64,000 bases of DNA from contig JARVKI010000038.1 in NCBI GenBank assembly GCA_036674765.1, positions 310,001 through 374,000 of the forward strand. Direction: 5' to 3'. This stretch comes from Seiridium cupressi. Lineage: Eukaryota; Ascomycota; Sordariomycetes; Amphisphaeriales; Sporocadaceae. The notes below the pieces were generated by a model. That model was not told the origin of the DNA. It did no database searches and was given only the letters and a program-made list of their open reading frames with translations. Below are positions 37,233-49,732 of the stretch, one piece after another; the stretch's first letter is position 1, and every line of letters starts with the position of its first letter. Both the position numbers and the translations under genes were made by a program.

Positions 37233-38884
37233 AGCGCCACCTCTACGGTCCCACGGCCCAATTATTGCTTTTTCCACAATTGTTTCGGTAATGGATTCAG
37301 TAGTGTAGACTATCATCGACACCAAAGCTGAATATAGGGGAAGCGATTCTGAGGAAGACAATACCCCAAAGCATAGCATGATCGAGGCAACAAACTCATA
37401 CTTGGTCTCCATGCTGTCGTGACTCATGCTACGTCTTTTCTGTTATAGAGTTAAATCGTTCCCGAGCTATTCTAAGTAGATCGTTTGGTTCAGACTTCGC
37501 CATCCAAAGCTAGTTATCACTCTCTGAAATATTTACTTCATCTATCGCATTTTCTTGTGTGTCCAGATAAGCGTAGGAATGTCTAGACGGCCTCGATGCA
37601 CAACAATGATCAACCAAACCCGTTCATCATGCTCAGTTACTGGCTTTACCATAAGAATAACGTTACACTCGTTGATTCTCCAATCGCTAAAGGGACAAGA
37701 AATGATAAGTCCGAGAACTCCATCCCAGATTGACGTGTGGCCATCAAGATGTTGAATCACAGCTACAGCGACATTGTTCAACAATTCAAACACCCCAAAA
37801 TTTCCACCCGTGCGAGGTTTTTGGACAGTTGAGTGAAAGCGGCGTTTTTCTCTGCGTTAGAATAATCTGTTGGAATTAACAGTGGTAGTCGAATTGTGAT
37901 TCGGTGTTGAATTGAAAGACTGAAATGAAAGCGGGACATATTGGTGGGAGGATATTGGACCTTATAACTGTCTAAACAATAATATCATTACCACCTATCA
38001 AGACCACGCATTGGCGTAATGGCAACGACATCTCAACTAACATTGGCCAGTAATATACAGTCAGTCACCTTTGTGCCCGCTCGTTAGGTAGGAGTCGATG
38101 CGCACGATAAGCATCGTACAATTCTGTGAGTTCGACTTGCTAATAACTGCGTAGACTGACGGAGATATTGAAGCGGGGCTGCTGGCGGGGACAAAAACAC
38201 TAAAGTGAACGAGGGGTCTAGGTTTTTTTCGAGAAGAATGAAAATGTCTGAGTTGCGAGTGCTTGTCTATCTCCGTCTCGGATCTGCCTAGTTTATACTG
38301 TGGATCTGAGCAACTGGTAGCCGAAGCCTGCCAGCTGGACGTGGTCGTCTGCCACTCCACTAGAGAACTCCCTGCTCACCTGTCGCCCCTAATCCACTGC
38401 TCACTGCCGCAATATGCACGCCTGTAAACATATAGATCTATGAAGTCCACGCCACCTACCACCCAGCCCAAGACCCGCTGGAGAATCCATTGCGCCGTAT
38501 TGCAGGAACTCGATGAAACCATTCAAGTAAGAGGCCAGGGCTCAAATGCATCGTATGGTGCATGAATGGGATGCCATATATATGATAGGTCTGATCCTTT
38601 GGGGTGGCGAGATCATATAACATGGCAGGATGGCCTTCAGGATATCGGAACTAAATGTGAGCTCCCCGTGTGTAAGGTCTTTGATTTGGTGCCGCAGAGA
38701 TACTAGTTTGTCATGCGGTCCGCCGATTTCAAGCTTCCAGCTAGCACGGGGAATTAAAACTCCAGTCGCTGCCTACCAACGATTCCCTTCTTTTGAAACG
38801 GCCTTATTATCACTATTTCATCTATTGATATTACATGAATCAAATCATAAACGTCTTTACTTCGTCGATACGTACCTGTAGGTA
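37233..38884. other. Convergent intergenic region, no supported gene
   Basis: This lies between the 3' ends of the aldo/keto reductase and the Clr5-ankyrin gene. Open frames are short and motif-free. The antisense frame at 37542-37793 has mild protein character but no ATG or recognisable family. Confidence 0.45.
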
Positions 38885-41800
38885 TCAATCGTCCGAATCC
38901 GAGTCTTCCATGATCTCACCGCTCGATCTCTCTATGTGGGTGTTACAGCCAGCGTCTTCGTCGGACTCTATATCGGACCCTATATCGGAATCTGAAGATG
39001 ACTCTAGATCAGACTCGTAGCCTAACCTTTCGCGTTGTTCTGGAATCAGGCTTGGAAACAGGAAATGCGGCGACGGCGGCCTCCGCTGTTCTCTTGTATG
39101 ATCCGATAGTTCAAGGATCTCTGCCGCTGGTACCAGGTATCTGATATACTGCTCACAACCCTTGTGCCCATTCATTCGAGAAAGGTTAATGGCGTTGCTC
39201 ACCTCCTCTTTGCCAATCCCCTCCGGAAATGTTGCATCCCAGATGACCTTAAGCATATCGAGGCGGCCATGTTCTGCCGCTCCCTCGAACGGAGTTCGTC
39301 CTTGCACTTTCGCCGGTCGTGCACGAATATCGGCGCCATTTTGGAGAAGCAATTTGGCTATCTTGATACTCCCGCCAATCGCCGCCAATTGCAAGGCAGT
39401 TGCGCCTGCTTCGTCAGCTGCTTCGCCATTCACATTTACTTGCCAGCTCAGAAGCAACTCCACCATTGGGTAGCTGCCGATCTCACAAGCCATTTGCAGA
39501 GGCGCACGCTTCCTTCCGTACCGTGCAGCAAGGTTGACATCAGCTCCCCGTGTAAGAAGCAGCTCAACTAATTCTAGGTTCCCAGTCTCGATGGCGAGGA
39601 GCAAGGGTGTTTGCCAGCCCGATATGTCGGGCCAACCCCTTCTAGCCATGCAATTGGGGTTGCTACCGGCGTCGAGGAGCATCTGGACATCGTCAAAATT
39701 CTTTCCTTTCTTGCGACAAATTGCGAGTCCTAGTGGAGTGTAAGATGTCGAGTCGTAAGAGCCTTTGCTACCCAGAATGTGGAGATGGCCAAAACTGTTT
39801 ACGTCCACTTTTGCCGCGAGTAGCTCTTTGAGCAGTGAAGAGTCACCTTTACGGATTGCATTCTTTAACAATACGCCGCCCCACCTCTTCAATCCTTGGG
39901 GATATCTAGCTTTAAAAGCTTCCATAAGAATGCAATACGACGGTTTATCGAACCGCATAGCACTACAACATCTAGAGTCAGTATTTGGTCCTTCCAATAT
40001 GCTTGATGAGTTGTCGGGAGTCAAAACCATGTTTCAAGACCAGAAACGCAGGATTAGGAACCAATAAACTCCCAAACCAGGCTATACAAGGCATGAAATA
40101 ACTCCGGAAGTTGCTTACTGCAAGAATACCCCCTCCCTTACTAGATTTGCGCCCTCGGAGAGCCATTGCCGGAGTATACTTTGGTTGCTCGACTTGACTA
40201 CCTCCTCCAATACTTCGCCATCTCTTGTTGCATACGCCAGAAGACGATTTAGAATGGCGGTGTCTTTTCTCCTAACTGCGGCCCTAAGTGCTTGTCCGCC
40301 GACTTTTGCTCCGTGTTCTAGGAAACTTGTCAGTAAGCTGTCGTTCTTCAAGCAGAATGCTGATATTACTAGCTCTAATAGCTCATCGTCGCCGTAGTAC
40401 TCGTCGTATTCTGTGCGGAATCCTTCATTACAACGCTGGTATCGACCGTCATACCTCCAGAAGTGGTCCAAAAGCATGTGCAGTATATTTTCGTCCCCTG
40501 CTCTCAGCGCAGTCTTGAGTGCTCTCGTGCTAACTAAGGCCTGCGAAGATAGTAACTTTTTGACAATGTCAACATCGCCCCATAAAGCTGCCGCCCTGAT
40601 ATAGTGGTCTTCATGTAGCCTTACATCATGCTGGAGCATAGCCTCAACAAGTTTCTTTCGGCGGGCTTTCATTGCAACGATTAATGGGAAATCCTTGGAG
40701 TATGTTGGGGGAAATTTCTGGGGTCCGTTCACTTCAGCACCAGCCTCCAATAGCATGAAGGCGAGGTCATCCCGATTTTGGTCAATAGCTAGACATAGCG
40801 CCCTCCGCAGATGATCCCCTTTTGTTCTTGGCGCTCTGTATAGAATCACCTGGAAATATTCCAGATCGCCGACTTCTGCGGCAGCTTCCAACGCCTGCCG
40901 CAGACTCGTGCTGTCTGCTCGTGCCAATGTGTATTCCAACTTCTGTGCTAACTGTCGATTTCCAGAACGAATGGCCTCCGCCAGTGGGGTAGATAACTCT
41001 GGGCTGAGCAGGTTCGGTTGGAAATTTTGGTACGGACAATGGCACTTCGTAGTTGAACGGTGAGCTTCGTACTCGGGGAGGTCGCTCACATTTGCACCCG
41101 ATTCCAGTAACATTTCTATTAACGGCTGCTGGCGAGTACGCACTGCAGCCGCTAAAGCTGTCGCAGATATTCGAGATACAAATGGCAATAGAAATTTAGT
41201 AAGCTCTATGTTCCCTTTGACGCAAGTGTGAATTAGAGTGTAATCCATGGTATGCACAAATGTCCTGGTGAACATCTTCTCGATTTCTTCTCTTGGCCAT
41301 TCGCATAATACGCGTTTGATGACCCGTGTTGCGGCACTGTTTCTAAGGTACAAGGCAGTGTTGGCGAGGATTCCCACGTCGTTTATATGCGGACATCCGT
41401 GGTCCTCGAAAAACATGTGGTACGATGTACGTGGGATGCCAGAAAGGAGCAACTCCGCAACCGCTCCACCTGCAAGTTGCCATGACGGTTGGATACTCAT
41501 GGCATTTGGCTTTGCACCTTTATCCAGGAGCTGTCGTATAAACTTCAAGCTTGAAGGTTTGGGGCTGACCATGTGTTCCATAAAGACAAAGTGTTTCATA
41601 AAGATCTCAAGGGCTCGAGTTGGATCTGCCCCTGCTCTGAGTAGGACCTCGGCAGTCTCGAGATCCGGCCGTACAGTATCCAAAGCCACTTCAATGGGCA
41701 TGGATGGAGCGCGATTCTCGGCAGTTATGACTTTATTGACGTCGATAGCGTGTGGAGTGCCCACTGTCATTTTCAGGAGGGCATCAACTGCTTGTGTACT

Positions 41801-43728
41801 GCGACTCATAACAGAAGCCCTAAAGATATTGTCTACCAGCGATCTCATAGCTATAGATGGATAGGATCTTGTGTATCCGGAAATGCTGGAATAAATTTGC
41901 AAGAGATGCGGTGCAGGAAGACCTGGACATCCCGCCAAGCCATTAATAGTGGAGTATAGGACAGCTCTGTGAAATGGTGACTCAAGCATTCTACTCGTTC
42001 CAACACCGGAAGCATCGGGAACAATTGTGTTTCGCGATAGTGTGTACATATTTTCTGGTAGAAGCGATCCCAGGCAGTCTGCAAACTTGTTGAATCGGTG
42101 GTCTTGGGTCAATTGCTTTTGTCCCAAACATGCGGCAATAATCCGCGCGGTGTCGGCAATGTCTGCAATTTCCCGGAGAAGGAACATGTTGTTACTTCCG
42201 TATTACTTTTCTGTAGGCTCGGTGGGCAATGAGGCGTTGTCGTTGTCGTGGGATAGCTCGAACATCGAAGAGTCTTCCTCGGCTCGGCCTGCTGACCCGA
42301 TACTCATGTTCCGCATTTGTGCCTCGAGTAGAAAAAAGGGCGATTCTTCGAGCCACTTAGAAAGAGACATATCTACAGTGCCGTCTCTGAGGAATGGGGA
42401 CAATTGCTGCCCTGGACTTGATGGTGGCCTCTCGACCAAGTCTATGGCTGGTGAGGAAAACTCTTGCCAGACGGGTGAGAATGTAAGACCTATATCTGTC
42501 ATCAGTCCATTGGAAAAATTATTGGAGCGGTTGTCCGGCGAGTAAGGCGAACCGTTCCTCCTATATAGAGTCGCTGTTGTGTCTTGATCTAGGTCCAGGC
42601 CAGTTGCCAGATTCTCATGATCGCAGGCGATTCCAACGGCACCTGTATTGTCTCTAAGGTAAGGATGTGGCACAGGATGATTCCATAGCGTTACGGAAAC
42701 AGGTCTTTGAATCTCAACGTCGTCGATAGCAAGATCCATCGGATGCCGGGAAGTCGTGTTCACCGAAGCGATTGATCCAACGTTCATTGCCCCAGGCTCT
42801 GTGTCTGTAACAGATGAAGACGGTGCCATTGGTATGATGGAAGCGTTACTTGGCAAAAGGCCATCACGGTCTCCGGCCACTCCCCATATGTCGATGACTT
42901 CCTCGCTAGCCTGAACATAAGTCGTGCCTTGTTCGACACGCGTTCGTAAGACTGAGGTACCGAGATTGCCATGGCCATGCATTGATGATGTTGATTGTGA
43001 GGTCGCAATTGAGGCTTCGATACCATGGCCTGCGCGATCTATAGCAAAGCTATTTCCAATGTGCAGCTCATGACGCAGGCTGTTTGGTTCCAGGGCTGCA
43101 AAGTCGAATTTGAGCGGGGCCGGCCAGAGTGAGGTGCGACCGGGCGTCTCCCCTTCACGATATGAGGACCACTCGCCATTTGTGGCAAGTATTTCTAAAG
43201 TGAAACGAGGCGAGTCCCACATAACTTGGTCTGGCCACCTCTTAGTTTATATGAGTATACCAGAGCGTCAACATGATGGTGGCGTACCAGGTCTCGATCC
43301 GGCGGCATTTGATGGTACCGGCCCCTCTTTCAAGTAACGGCGCCGATTTTGCTTAATTTTATCGGCACTGACAAGGCTGCCAGCCAGCTTCAATCGGGTT
43401 TCTACGCCTCGAGATTTGAGAGCATCCATTTTGGCGATAATCTGCGTCCACTCGTGGCGCTTGAGGTTCTTCGGGATGTCCCATCGCTTGATCTGGGCTT
43501 GGTACTGTGAAACACTGCCCCAGGGGTTAACTGTGTCACCACCGCGTTACAATTTGGAATATAGTCTGACCTTGCTGTGAAATTGTGCTCCTCTCTCATG
43601 ATATGAGTGACACTGGGTCCGCCATGTTTGTCTTGCAAGGGCAGCTTTCTCCGATGGTAGAGGTCTATGAAGTTGTCTTTCTGGCGATCCCAATCGAATT
43701 GGGATATCGGCGTGGGTAGTTCCGACAT
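38885..43728 (-). pseudogene. Clr5-domain ankyrin-repeat protein gene with one in-frame stop
   Basis: Minus-strand exons 43728-43571, 43514-43288, 43230-40119 and 39962-38885 join in frame to 1525 codons. The N-terminus is a Clr5 domain (FDWDRQKDNFIDLYHRRKLP, HIMREEHNFTA, then VSQYQAQIKRWDIPKNLKRH), a likely DNA- or chromatin-binding module. About 330 disordered residues follow, then a long helical and ankyrin-repeat region with many units such as NLELVELLLTRGADVNLAAR and KIAKLLLQNGADI, ending in an acidic D/E/S-rich tail. TAA at 42205-42203 splits the frame; only five codons later ATG 42187 reopens the same frame (MFLLREIADIADTARII), so a separate 40119-42187 start is possible. One C-to-T change from CAA would explain the stop. 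Clr5-ankyrin proteins are abundant in Pezizomycotina and their function is unknown. The gene is either nonsense-mutated or now encodes two proteins. Confidence 0.75.
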
Positions 43729-45570
43729 GCTCCGGATCACTTCCACACTTCAGGAAGTGTTTTCTATCGCTTGCTATAGTGTTGGGCATTCCTCTTGCGG
43801 TCAATCTCCGGGGCAGACTCAGCCAATAGATTCCCAAGAATGCGGCGTGTTCCGATTCGCTGAGCGCCTCTTTCTACAGGTTGCACGAACACACCGCCTG
43901 CCGCTAAGATCTTAAGTACCGGCCTTGTTGTAAAATCAACCGCACGAAAGATAGAAGATACGCATAAAGGTCGATTGAATTCTATCAACTATAAGATATA
44001 CCCAAGTGGCTTCATAAGGATATTCTTTAGACTAACTCCGCGTACGGGATTGCATTTTGGCGTCTACCGACAAAGCCGGGCGGAGATAGACACAACCTGG
44101 CACAACCTGGGTAACAAATCCTGCCCAACAAGAGCTGGGTAGAGATATGGGGCAACAGAACCTGTGGCAGAGGAAGACTCTGTATACCACGTCAGGGGAG
44201 CGCGCTGGCAAAACGTGGCATGGCAAAGATATAAGTGCAAACTGGTGGATCGGATTACTTGGTGAACTGTTCAGAATCATCAACATCTCAAGAATTTGCT
44301 ACCACATGATACCAATACCTCACATTTCTTTGTCATCATTAAGAGAATCAATATAACCAGCAAACTCATTTTAGTAATTACCCATGGTTTTGTTTAGACA
44401 ATTACTGCCCCAGTATTGCACAAGGGATCCCAACGTGCTATGACCACGAGCAACCGAAGCAAGAACCCCAAAGACGTTGAATATTATACTTCGTCCTACT
44501 ATACTTTCTAATTATACGTACATATAAGCAACTAGTACAAGGAAGATAGGGAAGCACGGGTGCATGATGTTGACAAGGGGGTATCTCAGCCAGGAGCGAT
44601 AGGTCGATAGTGGGAAGTAACATCCTCACAATGTGCTTCAAAACGAGGCAGGAAGATGATCTGGTCTGAATGGGAGTGTTGATTGGAGTTGGAGTTCTAG
44701 AATAAACTGAAGTGGGCCAAGGGCCCTAAGTCTACCCCTCTCATCGGCTGGTTCCTTCCACTTCCTTCCACGCGTAATCTGAGGCACGTGTAACAAGGAA
44801 TGAATTGGCGGCGCCACGGTCCCACCTTCAGCTCTCTCGCAGAATCCAGCTGTCCAATGGTACTACCTTGTAGCTAAATCTTACCACCTAAAGGCGTTGG
44901 TTTCAAGTCTAGTTCGAAGCTCTCGCAATGGTTCATCACAGGGATATTCATGTTGAAAAGCACTCCATCATAATCCAATTCATGTTGCCATTTCGACGGT
45001 CTGTTTGAATGCTTTGTTATTATCTTATTGTCGTAAGGCTGTCGAAGGAGATGGTGTGGAATAGTACAGCCGAAGCGCTAATTCGTCCTAGCCTTCAATA
45101 GTGTACTACATGTATCCCCATTCCGTTTACGATCAGCCAGTTACTCGTGGAGATCGCAGCCTCGTGCTCGAAACAGAACTAAAATTGCACCTTTACCGTG
45201 CCAAAGTACCTGGTAATTAGTAAGCTCCACCTGATGACGCCGCCAAGATAAGGACAGGCGGAACAGAGCAACACAGCCTGACCTGAGAAGAGCAATGAGG
45301 GAAACAATTGCCACAGCTCGGTGGCTCCTGTCCAACGTCAAACGGAGTGTCCTCGTCACACTTTCCTCTACTTGCGACGGCATCATGGGTCGGGCTTAGA
45401 TCTTCTCTCCGGTCTCGCATCTATCATACCAATTTATATCTAGTCGCCTCCGATCAAGAGAATGCTACGTTGAGAAAGAGTTGCAGATCATAGGCTCCAG
45501 CCTGGAGGGGAGGCGAGGCTACGGGCAAGATACCATCAGGGATAGCCCAACAACATACGCGACCCGCGAA
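43729..45570. other. Divergent intergenic region, no supported gene
   Basis: Promoter space between the divergent Clr5-ankyrin and DUF6536 genes. A short tandem repeat of GGCACAACCTG occurs around 44098-44111. Open frames are short and motif-free. The DUF6536 frame stays open upstream of 45571 but without an ATG I can choose. Confidence 0.45.
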
Positions 45571-46371
45571 ATGGTCACTAATAAAAACGAGAGGAATATG
45601 ACACCGGAACGTCCACCATCAGAAGGAATTGAATCATCGAGATCCATGACGGAAAACTTGATCGAAGGGCAAGGATCTCGCCAGACAATCAAAGCCGCAC
45701 CACTGGCTGAGAGGGAAACCCTGGCATGGTGGTTCCCACAGATCAACAACGACGAAAAGAAGAGCTTCCGCATTTGGCTATCCAGACAAAGCCGTGCCCT
45801 TATGCTACAAATCTCCATAGCATCCGCTGTGTTCGTCGTCAACCTCGCTCTTACTGCTTTTGTTGTCTCGAAATACCAAAGCCAAAACGGCATGGGGGTG
45901 ATCTACGATGGCGACTGCAACACTGTAAAACAACTCGACCAATGGCTCCACTTGTTGATCAACCTCCTGAGTACTGGACTGCTATCTGCGTCCAATTATT
46001 GCATGCAGTTGCAAGCGGCGCCAACGCGGGATGATATCGACCGGGCCCATGAGGCTAATACATGGCTGGACGTTGGCATCCCGAGCTGGCGAAACCTTGG
46101 CTATATAAGTGGCTGGAGGCGATTCACATGGATTCTTTTGGCATTTAGTTTAGTTCCCCTTCATCTTCTGTAAGTGGTGCGGAGACTGCTGGAAGGAGTT
46201 CTTTTGCTAATATCAGCATAATAGATACAATTCGGCCGTGTTTCAATCTTTGGCATCGAACGACTATACTATCGCTGTAGTGAAAGATTCCTTCTTCCTT
46301 CTTGAATGGCAGCACCTTTAATCTGACGACAGCGGAACAGAACCGGGAGAGTGACTTTGCCTGGGATGATA

Positions 46372-46376
46372 GCAGG
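46372..46376. repeat. Target-site duplication GCAGG, left copy
   Basis: GCAGG directly before the 5' LTR matches GCAGG at 54144-54148 directly after the 3' LTR. Five base pairs is the usual duplication for Ty3/gypsy integration. Confidence 0.85.
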
Positions 46377-46807
46377 TGTTACGAACGCAGGCCAGGGACA
46401 AGGCCTTGTGTGGAAAACAGGAGCTTGGACAGCCAATCACTGCCGCAACAATCTTATTGGGTAGAAGGAACCCAGGCACTCAGGTCACGTGATTAAAAGC
46501 GACAGGAACGCAGCGCTCCTATAACTCCAGGAGCGGTAGGAGCTAAGCGTTCCCAGCGCTCCCGCAAGCATTAGTAAGGGAATAAATGGATATATATACG
46601 ATAAATATTTTTTATATAAATAATTATTATTTTAATAATTAATTTAAATATTTATTTATTTATAAATAAGGCTTATTAAGCTTTAACGATTATATTTTTA
46701 TTTTTTAAAACTTAATATTTTTATTTTATATTACGTATTTTATTAATATAAACCTAATATTAATATATTATTTTAAAGTTTATTTTAACGATAATATATT
46801 TATTATA
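46377..46807 (+). repeat. 5' LTR of the Ty3/gypsy element
   Basis: A 431-bp LTR, starting TGTTACGAACGC and ending TTATTATA (decayed from a CA end seen intact in the other copy). It is the same length as the 3' LTR. The outer ~190 bp has normal base composition, while the inner half is strongly AT-biased and differs from the 3' LTR by C-to-T and G-to-A changes. Confidence 0.9.
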
Positions 46808-49255
46808 TTTTAATTATTTTTATTTAGGTATATATTCCGGTTTAGGAATTATTAAATAATATTTTATAAACGATAATAGCATTTTAAATTTTTAGCGAAA
46901 GTAATATTAAAAACCTAATTAGCGGATTTAACGCTTTACGCATAATATATTAGATATAATAATAATAATAAAAGCTGGCGGTATAATTAAATAACTTTTA
47001 ATAGGTTTATAATGGCGTTCGCAGCGATAACTAGTAGCTTATCGAGTAAATTACGGCTATCCTTATTATAATACTTATTATTTATAAAACTAATTATAAG
47101 ATATTAATACCGCAGTTTTATAATAGTAAAAACGGTAGCGTTTAAGGATTTTTTACCTAGGCAAAAGTATACTTACACTTTTATAAAAATAATATTAATA
47201 ATAATTCTAATAAAATATTATACGTTACTAGATTTTTAAAGGATAACGCTTTCGAATAGTTTAAATTAATTATAAAAAATTACTTTAATAATAATAAAAA
47301 TAATAAAAACAAAAAGATTAAAAGAGTTTTTACTAATTATAATAAGTTTAAACGACGCTTTAAAGTTACTTTTAATAATTTAAACGAAGTTTATATAATA
47401 AAAAAAAAGCTTATATAATTTAAATAAAAGAGTTTTACGATTAAATATATATTAAAATTTAAATAAATCGCTTTTAAAACCGAATAAAGTAATAATAATG
47501 CTTTTATAACGCTTTTTTATATAAAACTTAAAAAAAGCATTAAAAATAAAGTTATTAAAAGAGATTAATTAAAAGACTTTAATATTTATATCGAAAGGAT
47601 TATTAAAATTAATAACCGTTTATATAAAAGATAATTTAAAAAGCGAAAATAATTAAAAGGATTATAAATTAATGCGTAGATACGGCTTTAAATTAATACC
47701 AGCCGGTTACGATAAAATAATTAATATTACTTAAGAAACGAATAGCGCGGAAAAACATCTTATAAAGGATATAATAAATTTATAAACTTCGATATTATAA
47801 AGCAAAAAACGGCAGGTACGATAAGAAATTAATAACGTATTATAATTATAAAAAAATAAAATATTTCGCTAACGAATACCGTTCGCTTAAAAAAAAGCGA
47901 CCCTTTAAATTAGTTTTAAAAGGACGGTAATTTAACTTTATTATAAAAAAATTAATTAAATATAATAACCTATTTTAAATAGTATATTATAACGATTAAT
48001 ATAAAATATATAAGTCGGATAAGGACGGAGTAAGATGGTATTTTATAATACCGGCTATTAAAACTATTATAATAATAGGAAAAAGCCCTGCGGAACGACG
48101 AATTAACGCTTACGGATATTTTGCGTATTTTAACGATAACGGAGACGAATTTAATTAGAATTAAGTTATTATCCGCCGCGTAAAATAATAATAAAAGGAA
48201 GAAAGTTTAAATTAAACCGACGTATTAAAGTTACGATTAATTAAGAAAAGAATTAATAAAATTCTTATTATAATATAATAATCCGCTAAATATTAAAACG
48301 ACTTTAAAACGGTAATTATCTTTAAAAGGTTATTTTATAACGTTTTAAAATTTAAAAATATTTTAGTAAAAGCTATTATAAAGGATAAGTTTAAAGACGT
48401 TTATATCCTTTATATAATATTTAAAAATAACGCTTAATTAGGGATAAAATATTTAAATTATATAAATATATCTTAAATTAATTATATTAACCGGTTATAT
48501 AACCGATATTTTAAAAAGAAATTAAAATATAAATTCTTTTTTAAAAAACTAGAATTAAACCTTATTAAAATATTATAAAATAAAAGATAAATAAAAAACG
48601 TTATTATTATTTATAAAAACCTTTAAAGATACGCGGTAATTATTAATAATTTATAAAAGATATATAAATATATTTTAAAATTACGAACGTAAAATTAATA
48701 TAAAATTAACGAATACTTAATTTACACTAATAAAAAGAGCTTAACCTAAAAGCAAATTAAAGAATATAATAAAATAAAACGACTTTTAATTAAGTTAAAA
48801 TCCCTTTTATTTAATATTATTATAAATTAATAAAAAAAAGAAAACGACTTTAAAGAATTAATCGAAGAAACGTTTAAAAAATAACGGAACGAAAAAGTCG
48901 AATTATAAATTTATAAAATTATAAATCGTATTTAAATATAATAATAAAATAAAGGATTAACACCTTTTACGTAAATAATATTACGAGTTTTTATAAAATT
49001 AAAAATAAAATAAAAAGCCGACGAATAAAAATATAATAAACCCTTAATATATTAAAACTAAAAAGATTTATACGTAAATTACGCTTTTATTTATTAGGAA
49101 GCAAAAAATAAAAAAGAATAATAACGATATTATTAACGCGATAAACGTTTAAAAAACGATTAAAACCGTATATAACGGGATAATAACGGTTAAATATTAA
49201 GTTTTTATACGTTACGAAAATAAGCGTATATAATTATTTTATAATTAAAATGCGG

Positions 49256-49260
49256 ATTAT
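49256..49260. repeat. Target-site duplication ATTAT of the nested solo LTR, left copy
   Basis: ATTAT before the nested LTR matches ATTAT at 49733-49737 after it. The site is AT-rich so chance is possible, but it coincides exactly with both LTR termini. Confidence 0.7.
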
Positions 49261-49732
49261 TATAACGAATATATTATCGTTAAGATAAACCTTAAGATAA
49301 TATATTAATATTAAATTTATATTAATAAAGTACGTAATATAAAATAAGAATATTAAATCTTAAATAAGAATATAATCGTTAAAGCTTAATAAGCCTTATT
49401 TATAAGTAAATAAATACTTAAATTAATTATTAAAATAATAACTATTTATATAAGAAATATTTATCGTATATGTATTTATTTATTCCCTTATTAATCCTGT
49501 TTGCTTATGACTGCTTAGTAAGCGGAACTGATTATAATCAGTGTTGATTAGTGAGTCCTACTAATCACTCCTAATCGTTGGCTCTCATTAGTTCCTATCG
49601 TTTGCCTTATCTCCACCGCACTGGTATTTAGAATGTTTGCTTCCTACGCGTTCGTTTTTCCCTTGTCTTGGTCCGTGCTCGCGGAGTAGGGTTTGTTCCG
49701 TTCCGGTTCTCCTTTAATCTATATTCGTAACA
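49261..49732 (-). mobile_element. Nested solo LTR, reverse orientation
   Basis: Read on the minus strand this 472-bp unit starts TGTTACGAATATAG and ends in the same TATATTCGTTA(C/T)A-type terminus as the host element's LTR. Its inner-side half (R-U5, + 49261 to about 49490) is clearly homologous to the LTRs of the surrounding element, but its U3 half (about 49490-49732) is unrelated and of normal base composition. It is flanked by ATTAT repeats and has no internal region, so it is a solo LTR left by LTR-LTR recombination of a related subfamily. Confidence 0.8.

Noticed and set aside
42187..43230. A short intron removing the TAA in the Clr5-ankyrin gene
   Set aside because: No GT donor and AG acceptor at usable distance surround the stop on the minus strand.
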